From the NCBI GenBank assembly GCA_905221605.1, contig CAJNDS010000582.1, positions 45,985-109,984 on the forward strand: DNA of 64,000 nt. The letters run 5' to 3'. A model generated the notes under the pieces. That model ran no database searches. It was not told the origin of the DNA and worked only from the letters and a program-made list of their open reading frames with translations. Position 1 is the stretch's first letter. Each line of letters opens with the position of its first letter. Shown here in pieces: positions 28,493 to 39,487 of this stretch. The position numbers and the translations under genes were made by a program. This stretch comes from Symbiodinium natans. Taxonomy: Eukaryota; Sar; Dinophyceae; Suessiales; Symbiodiniaceae.

Positions 28493-28587
28493 AACCGCGG
28501 AAGGCTTTCCGGGAGGAGCCGGTGGGCAGCCATGCGCGCATCAGCGTCCGAGGAGTTCCGCGCGGCGCCACAGCTCCCTTGCTTCAG
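28493..28587 (+). CDS. candidate exon
   Basis: Follows the long C-rich array with acceptor CTGAAAG and ends at donor CAG|GTTGTT, followed by TTTAGGG units. Thirty-one codons are open, PRKAFREEPVGSHARISVRG onward. The phase chain 28493-29796-30151 is consistent to a stop codon. Confidence 0.45.
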
Positions 28588-29228
28588 GTTGTTTTAAGGG
28601 TTTAGGGTTTAGGGTTTAGGGTTTAGGGCGACACAGCTCCCTTCAGGTTCCGGGGGGCGGGAGGTCTTGAGGCAGAGGGTGCAGGCTTAATTTGAGGGTT
28701 TTTAATTTGGGGTTTCAGGGCTTTTAGGGTTTTGTAGGGTTTTTAGGGTTTTTAGGTTTTAGGGTTTAGGGCCTTTCGGGTTCGGGTTTTGAAGGTCCGG
28801 TGCCTCCTCCTTGAAAGTCCCAGGCTGGGCCCTAAACCCAGGGTCAAAAGCCTTGCAGCCCTCAAACCCCGAGCTCTCAAAGCTCTGAGCATCCCGATGC
28901 TGCCCTTTGTCAGGCCCGGTCTGTGTCAGCAAGATGCCCATCCGGCAGACTTCTTTGGAGGCGGAAGCCCAAACCCTAAACATTCGCGCCGCCAGAAAGC
29001 CCTGATGAGGAGAACGATGAATGTAACAGCCCCCCCCCCCTCAAAGGCCCCCCAAACGGCCCCAAGAGCATTTATTTATGAAAGGCCTTCGGCGAACATT
29101 TGTGTTTTCCACTTTCCTCTACCCTAGCCTGAGAAGGAAAAGGCCCAACACCCACCCAATCCGCCACAAGAAGTGCAACAAATGCACACAGCCCGCATCA
29201 AAACCCCCCCACACGGGCCAACAACAGC

Positions 29229-29400
29229 CCTAAACCCTAAACCCTAAACCCTAAACCCTAAACCCTAAACCCTAACCCTAAACCCTAAACCCTAAACCCT
29301 AAACCCGAAACCCGAAACCCTAAACCCTAAACCCTAAACCCTAAACCCTTAACCCTTGAACCCTAAACCCTAAACCCTAAACCCTAAACCCCCTAAACCC
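29229..29400. repeat. CCCTAAA array
   Basis: C-rich heptamers with two CCCGAAA units and some 8-bp spacings. A degenerate G-rich tract with TTTGGGG and TTTACAGGG variants lies at 29528-29755. Confidence 0.93.
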
Positions 29401-29795
29401 TAAACCCTAAGTCCCAAAATCCCGAAATCCCGAACCCTAAACCCCAATCAATCCTTCGTTTCATGCCGCTTTGGGGCGGCGGGGATCCAAGGCTACAGGG
29501 GCCTGTGGGGGTTTGGGGGGGTGGGGTTGGGTTTAGGGTTTACGGTTTAGGGTTTAGGGTTTAGGGTTTGGGGTTTGGGGTTTGGGGTTGGGGGGCTTTA
29601 CAGGGTTTTAGGGTCTACAGGGTTTTAGGGTTTAGGGTTTGGGGGGGTTTACAGGGTTTTAGGGTCTGCAGGGCTTTAGGGTTTAGGGTTAGGGTTTGGG
29701 GGGGTTTACAGGGTTTAGGGGGCTTTGGGTTTAGGGCAAACCCTGAACCCTAAACCCTGTTCACCTTCGCGACGTCCTTCTGATGCGCGTTCCAG

Positions 29796-29838
29796 GCTCT
29801 GCCCCAGGCCACGTGGGACGCGAGGTGCGGCCACGTGG
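29796..29838 (+). CDS. candidate exon
   Basis: Acceptor CGTTCCAG and donor TGG|GTCTTC. The frame reads ALPQATWDARCGHV. Start and end phases fit the exons at 28493 and 30151. Confidence 0.38.
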
Positions 29839-30150
29839 GTCTTCCTAGTATACATGGGGACTTTCGATATCAGGGGTACCTTATGGGGGTCCTTATTCTA
29901 AGGGGATCCTACTATTCGGGGGGTCTTTCTTAGGGTTCTTCCTATTCTTCGTAAACCCCCACATGCCAGGGTTCAAAGCTGGTTGCTGGGCTACCAAGTT
30001 TACAACTCTGATGAGAAGGTGTCAATGGGTGGTTGTCAAACTTAGGGTCCCTTTTTGGATCCCTATACGAATACGGCACCTAATATTTGGGGTACCCCAA
30101 AAGAGAAATCATAATTTTAACGCTACGCGACCCGCCTCGGCCCGGCCCAG

Positions 30151-30209
30151 CGCATCCGCGTGAGCATGGTGATTCCGCAGCGCCCAAGTCGCTGGACCCC
30201 AAGCAATAA
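30151..30209 (+). CDS. candidate terminal exon
   Basis: Acceptor CCGGCCCAG; in the phase set by the previous exon it reads HPREHGDSAAPKSLDPKQ and stops at TAA (30207-30209). Internal acceptor GATTCCGCAG at 30180 is an alternative. Confidence 0.4.
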
Positions 30210-31010
30210 GGGTTGGGTTGAGGGTTGAGGGTTGAGGGTTCCGGGTTTATGGTTTATGGTTTGGGGTTGAGGGTTAGTTTAGGGCTCAAGGTTCACGCTT
30301 TGGGGTTGAGGGTTTTTTTGGGTTTAGGGTTCGGCTTGGAGTGATCGTAGGGTTGAGCCAGGCCCCTTAAGGTTTAAGGCGACTCTTCGGCAGGGTGGGG
30401 GGGAGGGGGGAGGGGTGGGGGGAGGGGGCGGGGTGATGAGGGGCGGGGGCCCTGCTGGGAGGGGCTTCAACTGCCTCTGGTCCTGGCGAACCGTCCGCTT
30501 GCGGACCCCGGTTTCCCAGGGGGGGTACCCATTTGAGGCCAAAAAAAGGGGTCCGAAAAAGGGCTTTGGGTGTGGGAGGATTTGGAGGGGGGTGCCTGTT
30601 CTGACACCCGCCAAACCCCAAACCCCAAACGCTAACAGCCGACATCCTAAGACAGGGTTTCGGCTCCCGAGCTGCCCATATTGGGGTCGAAAAGGTAGGG
30701 TTAAGGGTTTAGATGACATTTTTGTGAGTGTGTGGGGTTTAGGGTTTAGGGTTCGCATTGGTAATCCCTAAATGAGAACCATGCGGAAATACCCAAATTG
30801 CAAAGTAAAGCCACACCCTCCCCCCCTCCCCACCGTTCACCACTGTAGGCACCCTGGTCAACATTCCTCCATCGCCCAACAAAAAGGCCAGAAAGACCCT
30901 ATAGGATGTTAGGTTTAGGATGTTAGGTTTAGGATTTAGGGCTTAGAAGTCAGGGTTTAGAATGTGGGGTGTAGCAGTGTAGGATGTCGGGTTTGGGCCT
31001 TTCGGGGAAG
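30210..31010. other. no confident gene
   Basis: Degenerate TTGAGGG/TTTATGG units, a G/A-rich low-complexity tract (30395-30450) and unique filler. Overlapping open frames on both strands near 30324-30770 look compositional. Confidence 0.5.
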
Positions 31011-31107
31011 CCAGTGTTAAGCTTGGAATCAGGTGTGCCGTGTACCGCTGTGGCAGCCTCAGCATGCCGTGGCCAGATCACCCCTTGAGCCCCCTTTTGG
31101 TAGCATG
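31011..31107 (+). CDS. candidate exon
   Basis: Acceptor TCGGGGAAG and donor ATG|GTTTAG at the first unit of a TTTAGGG array. The 97-bp island reads SVKLGIRCAVYRCGSLSMPW and stays open to the donor. Protein-like composition; family unknown. Confidence 0.42.
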
Positions 31108-31462
31108 GTTTAGGGTTTAGGGTTTAGGGTTTGGGGAGGGTTTGGGGTACCCTAAAGCCTAATCCCCAAAACCCTCAAACCTGAAGGGTTTAGGGTTGAG
31201 GGTTCAGGGTTCAGGGTTTGGGGTTGAGGGTTGTTAGAGGTGCGCAGTGTGTGGCACAGTGATACCCGGCCCGTTTTTGGGGTTGGGCGTTCCTTCGTAA
31301 AAAAAGGCCAACACCAAAAAAAGGTACCCTCCTTGTAATATGGTTAATTTAGGGTTTAGCGCTCTTGTTAATGAACTTAAGCTATGGCACCTCCCCAGGG
31401 CTTTGTCGGAAGAAACTGCCCTTGTTGTGGAAACGTAACGTAAGCTGCTTGACAAGAAGCCA

Positions 31463-31602
31463 GAACCCCCCCCCCCCCCCCGACACACCTCTGTAACGTT
31501 GTAACCCCTGAACCCTGAAACCCGGAAACCCTAAACCCTAAACCCTAAACCTAGAAGGTACCCCCCCCCCCCCCCCCGACACACCTCTGTAACGTTTAAG
31601 CC
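31463..31602. repeat. duplicated poly-C plus GACACACCTCTGTAACGTT
   Basis: A poly-C run followed by GACACACCTCTGTAACGTT occurs at about 31468-31499 and again at 31561-31596. It is a local direct duplication. Confidence 0.85.
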
Positions 31603-31867
31603 CTGAGCCCTTAAAACTCGGAAGCCTCAGCGCTCAGCGCAAATGACCCAAACCCTTTCAAACGGACCCTGAAGCCCAGAATCTTAATTCCCCAAACCCT
31701 AAACCCTAAACCCTAAACCCGGAACCCTGAACCCTCAACCCCTTTTAGCCACTTCCGGCCTGTCTACACCCTCATAACCCTATTCAAAAAAAGGAAATCC
31801 CTCATCAACTTAAGGCCCCCTTTAAAGAGCCACTGGTAAAGCCTGAGAAGCCCTTTGAAGGCCCTTG

Positions 31868-32002
31868 TAGCCCTAAACCCGAAACCCGAAACCCGAAACC
31901 CGAAACCCGAAACCCGAAACCCGAAACCCGAAACCCTAAACCCTAAACCCTAAACCCTAAACCCCTAAACCCTAAACCCTAAACCCTAAACCCTAAACCC
32001 TC
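31868..32002. repeat. CCCGAAA to CCCTAAA array
   Basis: Nine consecutive CCCGAAA units switch abruptly to CCCTAAA units, a clear boundary between two homogenised variants. It ends near the candidate exon at 32016. Confidence 0.95.
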
Positions 32003-32015
32003 AGTTTGAGTCCAG

Positions 32016-32102
32016 GAAGTTCCTGGACTCTCTGTGGCCGAGGTGCAGAGCCCGTGGTTAAACCGCCTCGGCGCCCGGCCTCCGTCGAGGCCGTTTTCAG
32101 GG
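32016..32102 (+). CDS. candidate exon
   Basis: Acceptor TGAGTCCAG and donor GGG|GTAGGG. The phase-0 frame reads EVPGLSVAEVQSPWLNRLGA and stays open to the donor. C-rich array upstream, G-rich downstream. Confidence 0.42.
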
Positions 32103-32434
32103 GTAGGGTTTAGGGTTTCGGGTTTAGGGTTTAGTGTTTAGGGTTTAGGGTTTAGGGGGGGGGGCCCTCAGGAACTTTTAGGGTTGTAGGGGTTTTTAGG
32201 TTTTTTGAGGTTTAGGGGTTTAGTAGTTTAGGGCCTCGGTCTTAGAAGCTGTTGGGGTTTTAGGTTTTTTTTTGGGGGGTTTAGGGGTTTAGTAGTTTAG
32301 GGATTTGGTTTGAAGGGGGGGTTTAGGGTTTTTTCGGGGCCTGGGAATTGGGAGTTGATTTTTCAGGCTTTCAAGGTTAGGAGTTGGCGGGTCTGCGGAT
32401 CTGTTAGGAAGTTCTGGGCTTCAGGAATCTTAGC

Positions 32435-32545
32435 TCTGTGGTGCTTTGCTGTAACTTTAGATCCTTAGCCGTTTTGGGTTTATTGGGTTTCTTAATAGCG
32501 CAGCTAAAAATGAAATTTATAGCTGCCCTTCTGAGTGCAGCCAAG
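32435..32545 (+). repeat. 110-bp dispersed repeat, copy 3
   Basis: Same length and orientation as copies at 15252, 23629 and 50503. This copy has the perfect internal stem GCAGCTA/TAGCTGC. Confidence 0.88.
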
Positions 32546-33463
32546 TTAGGATGTTAGGGTTTCAGAATCTTATGGGTTTTGAGAGCTCGGGGCTTTATAG
32601 GAGCTTAGGGTTTCAGGTGTCAGGACTTGAGGGTTTAATACAGGGCCTGAATAACTAGAACAGGGTTTTGGGGGGTTATTATGGTATAATTATGAAGGGA
32701 CCCTAAGAGAATATTATTCGTAGTTATTCCGACCCCTATATTAAGGGTTTTCCGAGCAAAGCATCCCACCGGGTTTAGGGTTTAGGGTTTGGGGGTTTGG
32801 GATTTGGGGTTTGGGGGTTTGGGGTTTGGGGGCGGGGGGGGGGGGGGAGAGATCTAAAGAAGGGGCTTTGGGTTTAGGGATCTGTTTTCCATTCTTCCTT
32901 CTTGGGTTTTGCATCTTATTTTACAAGGTTCCGACGAACTTGTTCTCTGCAAATGTCATTGCTAGCTAGGGTTAGGGGGTTTAGGGTAATTACTCGGAAT
33001 GGGCACGTATCCATGTAGGGTTTAATGTTTAATGTTCATATTCTTGCTACATGGGGATTGCAAGGGGAGAAGGCTAGTGACTTCAGGCTCCTTAAGCCTT
33101 CCATGCTAGACTGGCTCTTCAGATACAGCACTCAACATACTACAGGGGTCCCAATAATTGCTAGTAGTATTCCCTTATGGTCCCTTCATAAATACACCAC
33201 AATGACTCCAAAACCCTATTCTAGTTATTCAGGCCCCTGTATTGCGCTCTTCCCTCGCATGGCAGTTGGGAGGCCTACGATTCAGAAAGGGTTTAGGGTT
33301 TAGGGTTTAGGGTTTAGGGTTTAGGGTTTAGGGATTTAGGGATTTAGGGAATTCCTTTCCGCCCCCCACTCTTCTCCCCATGCCGTAATGTACCTGTGTG
33401 CTAGAATAGCGGGTCCACTGGGGGGAGAGGGGGGGGAGGGGTGGGGGCGCTCTGGTTTGCCTT

Positions 33464-33600
33464 AAACCCTAAACCCTAAACCCTGAACCCTAAACCCTAA
33501 ACCCTGAACCCTGAACCCTAAGCCTTAAACCCTGAACCCTGAACCCTGAACCCTAAACCCTAAACCCTAAACCCTAAACCCTAAACCCTAACCCTAAACC
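33464..33600. repeat. CCCTAAA/CCCTGAA array
   Basis: Alternating CCCTAAA and CCCTGAA units upstream of the island at 33618. A short TTTAGGG tract lies at 33290-33345. Confidence 0.93.
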
Positions 33601-33617
33601 GACCCCTCCTTTGCCAG

Positions 33618-33684
33618 TCTTTGCCATCTTTGCCTTCGGCCTCGGTCTCCGTGCCAGTGGGAGCGCCCATGCCCAGGCGGCCAG
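33618..33684 (+). CDS. candidate exon with GC donor
   Basis: Acceptor CTTTGCCAG and donor CAG|GCTTTG, then TTTAGGG-like sequence. The frame reads SLPSLPSASVSVPVGAPMPR. The next 33685-34358 stretch has G-rich heptamers, a poly-T run (33753-33768) and a CCCTAAA array. Confidence 0.35.
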
Positions 33685-34195
33685 GCTTTGTTTGGGGTTT
33701 TAGGGTTTAGGATTTAGGGTTTAGGATTTAGGATTTAGGGTTTAAAAGTGAGTTTTTTTTTTTTTTTTGAGGGGGTGGAGGGGGTTGCGAGTATCTTGGG
33801 GGTGTATGAAAGCGTCGCTGATTTTTTTCGTGTACCTGGCCTTGCGGTCTTGCTCGCGATTTGAAGCCCGAACTGAACTGGGTAGGCCGTTTGGATTTGC
33901 TAGATTTTCCGTTATTGGCCCCAAGAGGATCATGTGAAGGAGACTTTTCAGAGGGGTTATCGGGCCAGCCTAGTGAAGGTTTGAGGTTTGCGACGGCGTG
34001 GGATGAGGGTCGTGCTCTGTTTTTTTGGGTCCGACCGTGTCCAGGATTTAGGGTTTAGGGTTTAGGGTTTGGGTGCTAGTGTCCTTTCGATCCGGTGAAG
34101 GCTGACTGGTACAGGAAGGTCTATTGAGAAGCTGCCGGGTGGCTTGCAAACCCGGAGTAGGCCCTTGTTCCCTTTCAGGTCCCCTTAGAAGCCCT

Positions 34196-34318
34196 AGACC
34201 CTAAACCCTAAACCCTAAACCCTAAACCCTAAACCCTAAACCCTAAACCCTAAACCCTAAACCCTAAACCCTAAACCCTAAACCCTAAACCCTACACCCT
34301 ACACCCTAAACCCTAAAC
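34196..34318. repeat. CCCTAAA array
   Basis: Near-perfect CCCTAAA with two CCCTACA units, upstream of the exon at 34359. Confidence 0.95.
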
Positions 34319-34358
34319 CACCCTGTACACCAAAAAGGGCACTCTGTTTTCTTCCCAG

Positions 34359-34427
34359 ATGACTCTTGGGACTCGGGGTCCTCTTCCTGATGATGATGGT
34401 GGCACCCGAAGTCCGAACCGATCCCGG
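34359..34427 (+). CDS. candidate exon with strong acceptor
   Basis: Acceptor CTCTGTTTTCTTCCCAG is a consensus pyrimidine tract plus AG, and the donor is CGG|GTTTAG. Exactly 23 codons, MTLGTRGPLPDDDGGTRSPN onward; the other two frames have stops. It ends in phase 0, fitting 35040-35112. One of the best single islands. Confidence 0.5.
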
Positions 34428-34540
34428 GTTTAGGGTTTAGGGTTTAGGGTTTGGGGTTTGGGGTTTGGGGTTTAGGGTTTAGGGTTTAGGGTTTAGGGTT
34501 TGGGGTTTGGGGTTTGGGGTTTGGGGCTTAGGGTTTAGGG
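34428..34540. repeat. TTTAGGG/TTTGGGG array
   Basis: G-rich heptamers with blocks of TTTGGGG, beginning at the donor of the previous island. Confidence 0.93.
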
Positions 34541-35039
34541 TTGAGGCCAAAACCTCACGGTCTTTCGGGGGTCTCTCTGGCCAAGTGCCAAGCGCATCCT
34601 GCAACCACAAGTCCCGACGCGGTAGCCTGCAAACCCCAAGACTCCCAAAACCTCCCAAAGCCCAAAGAAGACCAAAAAACCTAAAAGCCCCCCCAAAAAT
34701 CCTAAATATGTAAAGGCCTGAAAGCCCCGGAAAAGCCCAACAACGAGCCCCACCCACCTTCAACGCCAAATGTTGAGAGCTCCCAGGGGCCGTCCCTTAA
34801 ACCCTAATTCGAACCCCGGGTTTGGGGTTTAGGGTTTAGGGCTTAGGATCCTAAACTCCTAAAACCATCACCCCTGCACACCAAACTCCCTAAACTCCCT
34901 AAAGTCCGTCAACCCCTCAAGCTTCCTAAACTCCTCCTGAGGCCAAACCCTAAACCCCAAACCTAACCTTAACCCCAAACCCTAACCCCAAACCCTAACC
35001 CCAAACCCTAAACCCTAAAACTCCTGAAACCACCAGCAG

Positions 35040-35112
35040 GATGATGGCCTCGCCCCTGCGGGGCTCTCCTGTGCGAGCAGCCGTCCAGGCGCCCTGGGGG
35101 GCGTTCGTGGAG
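35040..35112 (+). CDS. candidate exon
   Basis: Acceptor CACCAGCAG and donor GAG|GTCGCT. Phase 0 reads DDGLAPAGLSCASSRPGALG. Start phase matches 34359-34427. Confidence 0.4.
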
Positions 35113-35501
35113 GTCGCTTTGCCCTTTTGGGGCTCAGGGGGGTTTCCGGGGGTTTTGGGGTTTAGGGTTTAGAGTTTAGAGGGTTTAGGGTTTAGGGTTT
35201 AGGGTTTAGGGTTTAAGGTTTAGGGTTTAGGGTTTAGGGCATCCGGGCTACTCTTGAAGGGCTCTGTCAATGAGAGGGCTCTCCATACATTGGTTGGGGG
35301 GCTTCCGAAGGTAGGGGGTGCCTTATTGGGGTCCATATTATAAGGGCATCCTCCTATTTGGAGGTTACGATACAGGATCCCCTTGCAAATGTGCTTTTAA
35401 GGGTCCCTCAAGCTGCTTCTAGTACAGCACAGGGTTGAGGGTGTTGTGGTTTTGGACTTTAAGCCCTACTATCACCGCCAACTTTGGACCCCCTCTGCGA
35501 G

Positions 35502-35534
35502 GTATCCGCGCAGCCCTTCCGCGTCCAGACGCAG
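35502..35534 (+). CDS. short candidate exon
   Basis: Acceptor CTCTGCGAG and donor CAG|GTGGTG. Reads IRAALPRPDA in the phase set by 35040-35112, or VSAQPFRVQTQ in phase 0. Short. Confidence 0.28.
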
Positions 35535-35816
35535 GTGGTGGGCCCTCTCCAGGCCTGACTCAAAAAGCAACTCCAAGCCCTGAAGCCCCCAACCAAAAGT
35601 CACTCCAAACCCTGAACCCGGAGCCCCAGAACCCTCAACCCTGAAGCCCTGAACCCTCAACCTTGAAGCCCTGCCCCCGGAAGCATAAAACCCCAAACCC
35701 CAAACCCTTATCGGAAGCCCTGAATTCTCATCTCAACCGCGAGCCCATGTCAGGGTGTTGGGGCACCTTGGGGGTTGGTGAATTTTGCGGACGCTGAGGT
35801 CGTTCCGGTGCTGCAG

Positions 35817-35852
35817 ACACCACGCCGGGCCCCACAGCCCAACGCGAGGCCC
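35817..35852 (+). CDS. short candidate exon
   Basis: Acceptor GTGCTGCAG and donor CCC|GTGATG. Reads TTPGPTAQREA in a phase compatible with 35502-35534. Confidence 0.25.
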
Positions 35853-35874
35853 GTGATGTTTAGGTCGCCCTGAA

Positions 35875-36063
35875 CCCCTAAACCCCTCAACCCCTCAAAC
35901 CCTCAACCCCTCAACCCCTAAAGCCCTAAAGCCCTAAACCCCTAAACCCCTAAACCCCTAAACCCCTGAACCCCTGAACCCCTGAACCCCTAAACCCCTA
36001 AACCCTAAACCCTAAACCCTAAACCCTAAACCCTCAACCCTAAACCCTAAACCCTAAACCCGA
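35875..36063. repeat. CCCCTAAA/CCCTCAA mixed array
   Basis: Octamer variants (CCCCTAAA, CCCCTGAA, CCCCTCAA) grade into CCCTAAA on the right. It ends at the open reading frame of 36078. Confidence 0.93.
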
Positions 36064-36077
36064 AACCCCAATGCCTC

Positions 36078-36434
36078 ATGGCCGACGACCACAGCCATCA
36101 AAGAGAGGGCACTGGGACCCCCAGCGGAACGGACGGCTGCCCCGTGCTGGCCGGTCCTCTTCACCAGGCACTTTCAGCTTGCGTCGTGCAGCAGCTCTGG
36201 CGATCGAAAGACACAGCCATGCTGCCCATACTCTTTGCTCCGAATGATGAAGGTCTCAGCGCCGACGGAGAAGTCTTCTGCAACGGCTTGATGCTAGAAC
36301 ACCTGGTGTTTGCTCTTTGCGTCGAGGCATGTTTAGCGTGCTCTGCTCTTCTGCTTACCAAAAGGTCCGCAAGCCGATGTGGGCAGCAAGACACGCCAGT
36401 TCGACATGACCAAGCTCCCACCCTCAAACCCTAG
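36078..36434 (+). CDS. unrecognised open frame
   Basis: A 118-codon frame beginning MADDHSHQREGTGTPSGTDG with a hydrophobic C-terminal half (HLVFALCVEACLACSALLL). It is longer than the exon islands, but its stop lies within a CCCTAGA repeat unit. It may be a host exon; a transposon fragment is also possible. No family recognised. Confidence 0.3.
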   Translation: MADDHSHQREGTGTPSGTDGCPVLAGPLHQALSACVVQQLWRSKDTAMLPILFAPNDEGLSADGEVFCNGLMLEHLVFALCVEACLACSALLLTKRSASRCGQQDTPVRHDQAPTLKP

Positions 36435-36597
36435 ACCCTAAACCCGAAGCCTTAAACCCTAAACCCTAAACCCTAAACCCTAAACCCTAAACCCTAAACC
36501 CTAAACCCTAAACCCTAAACCCTAAACCCTAAACCCTAAACCCTAAACCCTAAACCCTAAGCCCAAACCCTAAACCCTAAACCCTAAAACCCAACCC
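36430..36597. repeat. CCCTAAA array
   Basis: About twenty near-perfect CCCTAAA units upstream of the island at 36611. Confidence 0.95.
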
Positions 36598-36610
36598 GAA
36601 AATGTCTCAG

Positions 36611-36685
36611 GGTGGTGGAAAGGATGGTCCGCTCGGAGTCTCAGACGCGGGCCCGGCTTCCCAGACCCTACTTGTGCTTGCAGGG
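36611..36685 (+). CDS. candidate exon
   Basis: Acceptor ATGTCTCAG and donor GGG|GTTTAG enclose 25 codons, GGGKDGPLGVSDAGPASQTL onward. C-rich upstream and G-rich downstream. Confidence 0.4.
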
Positions 36686-36971
36686 GTTTAGGGTTTAGGG
36701 TTTAGGGTTTAGCGGTTTAAGGTTGGGGATTTGCAAAGGGCCTGAACGCTGGGGCATCTAGGGTCCATTACAGGCTTCAAGGGTTTCGTGTGCGTTTAGG
36801 GTTCATGAAAGGGTTTTAAGGTTTTGGGCTTCTTTGCTATGACCCAAAACCCTAAAACCCTAAAACCCTAAACCCTAAACCCTAAGCCCTAAACCCTAAA
36901 CCCTAAACCCCAAACTCCCTAAACCCTAAACCAAGTATCCGAGAAATAAGGCCTAAAGTGTACGCTCTCAG

Positions 36972-37040
36972 GGGTCCAAAACCAAATCACAGGAGCCCTG
37001 AGAGGGAACTTTCAAGAGAGCCGGAGTTGGTGCGTGTAGG
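36972..37040 (+). CDS. candidate exon
   Basis: Acceptor CGCTCTCAG and donor AGG|GTTTAT before a TTTAGGG tract. The frame reads GPKPNHRSPERELSREPELV. Charged, no family recognised. Confidence 0.35.
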
Positions 37041-37106
37041 GTTTATTTAGGGTTTAGGGTTTAGGGTTTAGGGTTTAGGGCGTGGCCTAAACAATGTCGG
37101 GACTGG

Positions 37107-37436
37107 TTGCTGCAGCAGCCCCTTCCCCAAATTCATCAAGCTTCTAATGAGTGTCTTGTGTTTTTGACCGACGGGAGCGCAGACCCACATCTGCGTCCTC
37201 ATTCTGCACGCTTGGGTGCACTCAAGATGGTTTCGCACTACAGAACTCTGGTGGGTGAGCCCCGGTACGCCACTGTTGGCATGTCTATCATGTCAAGGCT
37301 CATCGGGAATGGCGCTCTCTGCCATCTGAATTTGAAAGGTGGTGCGGGTACCATAGCAAAACTGTTGATACAGCAGCAAAGAAAGCTTGCAAAACTGGCC
37401 TGTTCATGCGGGCAAACTTGTTCTGAAGGCACGTGA
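37107..37436 (+). CDS. possible RNase H-like retroelement remnant
   Basis: The frame contains CLVFLTDGSADPHLRPHSAR, resembling the first catalytic motif of retroelement RNase H (xxTDGS). The later RNase H motifs are not evident and the frame degrades. The neighbouring 37437-38240 sequence has coding-like fragments in shifted frames. I read the block as a decayed mobile-element or gene fragment. Confidence 0.3.
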   Translation: MLQQPLPQIHQASNECLVFLTDGSADPHLRPHSARLGALKMVSHYRTLVGEPRYATVGMSIMSRLIGNGALCHLNLKGGAGTIAKLLIQQQRKLAKLACSCGQTCSEGT

Positions 37437-38240
37437 AGCAGGTGACTCACAGGCTTCGCTTGCTAAACAAATCTTTGGGCTCCAAAAAGAAGTTATTTTT
37501 GGTCCTAAGCCGCAAGCAGTTACCACCTCAGCAGCTGCAACCGCCTTTTGATAGGCCCTGTGTTGATGCAGCTCATGTGGATTGCTGGCAGCCCCCCTCT
37601 GTCGCTTTCATTGGCCGGCACTAGACATGTGCGACGCGTTGCTTAACCCTCGTTTCATGACAGTTGTATCCATTGCCCCTGCTTCGGTGTCTCTGGTTGA
37701 GATGTATTTCCTTTTTGTTCGGCGCACGGGCTGGGTGACGCCAGTGAGCATAGCCAACTTGAAAACGGGAACTCTCCCACCGTCACTTTAGGATTGCATG
37801 CAAGGTACCGTCGCCTGGGTACATGAAACTGAATATCATTGTCGTCCCAATCTGGGGGCACAGTTGAAAGTTTTCCTCCACGCTGTCAAAGCGATGCGCA
37901 GGGTTTGACTTCAACCTTCGTTGCATGCAGTCTCCTTGAGGTTTGCAGGAGTATCTGAGCCGGTACAGTCAGAGCTACGCGAAATCAAACATCAAGTCGG
38001 GAAGTTTTTGCTTTCTTTGATAAGGGGGTCTTTTGCCAAAGCTATGAAAAGCCCCTTCGCTCCTGTCAAGCAGGCAGTTCCATGTGATGTCCCGATTGTC
38101 CATCCCACTGAAGTATGGAGCCGATACATACGATCCCAACGCACCAAGCGACGTGCCAGTTCGTATTTCATTTGTCCTAAGTCTCCGTTCGAGATTTTGA
38201 GTGCCTCTCGCATGGATCGTCCGCAGGACCACTTGCATAA

Positions 38241-39220
38241 ACCCCTAAGCCCCTAAACCCCTAATCCTGAACCCTTAGAGCTTTAGGGTCTGGGACTTCC
38301 GGATTACACGAGACAGGCGCTGCGCACGTTCTGGAGGTCACAGTAGGCCAAGCCCCAAACCCTAAGCCCTAAGCCCTAGATCCTTAGCCCCAAACCCTAA
38401 ACCCCAAATCGCTAGACCCTAAACCCTAAATCCTAAACCCTGAACCCCTCCCACACCTAAGGCATTTGAGCGGCCAGTGGCAGGCTCGAGCTTTCTGGAG
38501 GTCGTGTTGCTCGTTTTTTTAGATTTCCGGGTTAGGATTTAGGGTTTAGGGTTTAGGGTTTAGGGTTTAGGGTTGAGGGAAAAAAACCCCAAAACAACTA
38601 AACAACACCCCTAGACTCGGAGCCCCAAGCCCCAAGGCCTACCCAGAGCCCAGGGGCTTCTTGGTCTAGGGTTTAGGGTTTAGGGTTTAGGGTTTAGGGT
38701 TTAGGGTTTAGGGTTTAGGGTTCAGGGTTCAGGGTTTAGGGTTTAGGGTTTAGGGTATAGGATTTTATGTTTAGGGTTTAGGGTTTGGGGTTTGGGGTTG
38801 GCTACGTTCCGTTCTGAGCCCCATTGAGACATACAGTTTCCCACGTAGCTAGGGTCTTTACAGCGCTTTGGGGTTTGGGGTTTAAGGTTTGGGGTTTAGG
38901 GTTAGGGGTTTGGGGTTTAGGGATTTCGGGTTCAGGGTTTAGGGTTTAGGGATTTGGGGTTTGGGGTCTGGGGTTTGAGGGTTTAGGTTTTGGGGTGTCG
39001 GGTTTGGGTGTGGTTACTCCCACTAGCGTTCTTTTCTTTTTTTTTTCTCGGATTCCCTGAACCACAAACCCCAAAACCCTAAATCCCTAAACCTTAACCC
39101 CCAAATCCCAAACCCTAGACCCCAAACTCCAAACCTTAAACCCTAAACCCTAAACCCGAAACCCCAAACCCTAATCCCTAAACCCTTCCGGCATGGTGTG
39201 CCCGATCTCGGCACGGGAAG
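38241..39220. other. heptamer arrays and filler, no confident gene
   Basis: Contains CCCTAAA variants (38350-38450), TTTAGGG arrays (38530-38575, 38665-38760) and TTTGGGG/TTTAGGG sequence (38870-39005). Two short islands near 38330 and 38490 both end TTTCTGGAG or GTTCTGGAG followed by GTC, which might be duplicated exon ends. Confidence 0.6.
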
Positions 39221-39269
39221 AAGGGTGGGGCAAACCCGGGTGGTGGCAGCGCCGGATGTGGCAAATTGG
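39221..39269 (+). CDS. candidate exon
   Basis: Acceptor CACGGGAAG and donor TGG|GTGAAA. The frame reads KGGANPGGGSAGCGKL, Gly-rich. Composition alone could explain the open frame. Confidence 0.28.
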
Positions 39270-39487
39270 GTGAAACGGGTTGATGCGTTAACGTGTCCCA
39301 ATCGTAGGGGGTGATGGATCAAGCCATTGTGGGTTCCCTAAACCCTAAACCTTAAACCCTAAACCCGAAAAAACCAAACCCCAAACCCGCAAAAACCCCA
39401 ACCCCCAAACCCCCCAAACCCCAAAACCCCAAAACCCCAAACCCCAAACCCCAAACCCAAAAACCCATGCCCTTGGTTTCGACCCAG

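Noticed and set aside
32059-32067. An isolated E2-type word TAAACCGCC outside the element
   Set aside because: Single occurrence within a candidate exon, consistent with chance.
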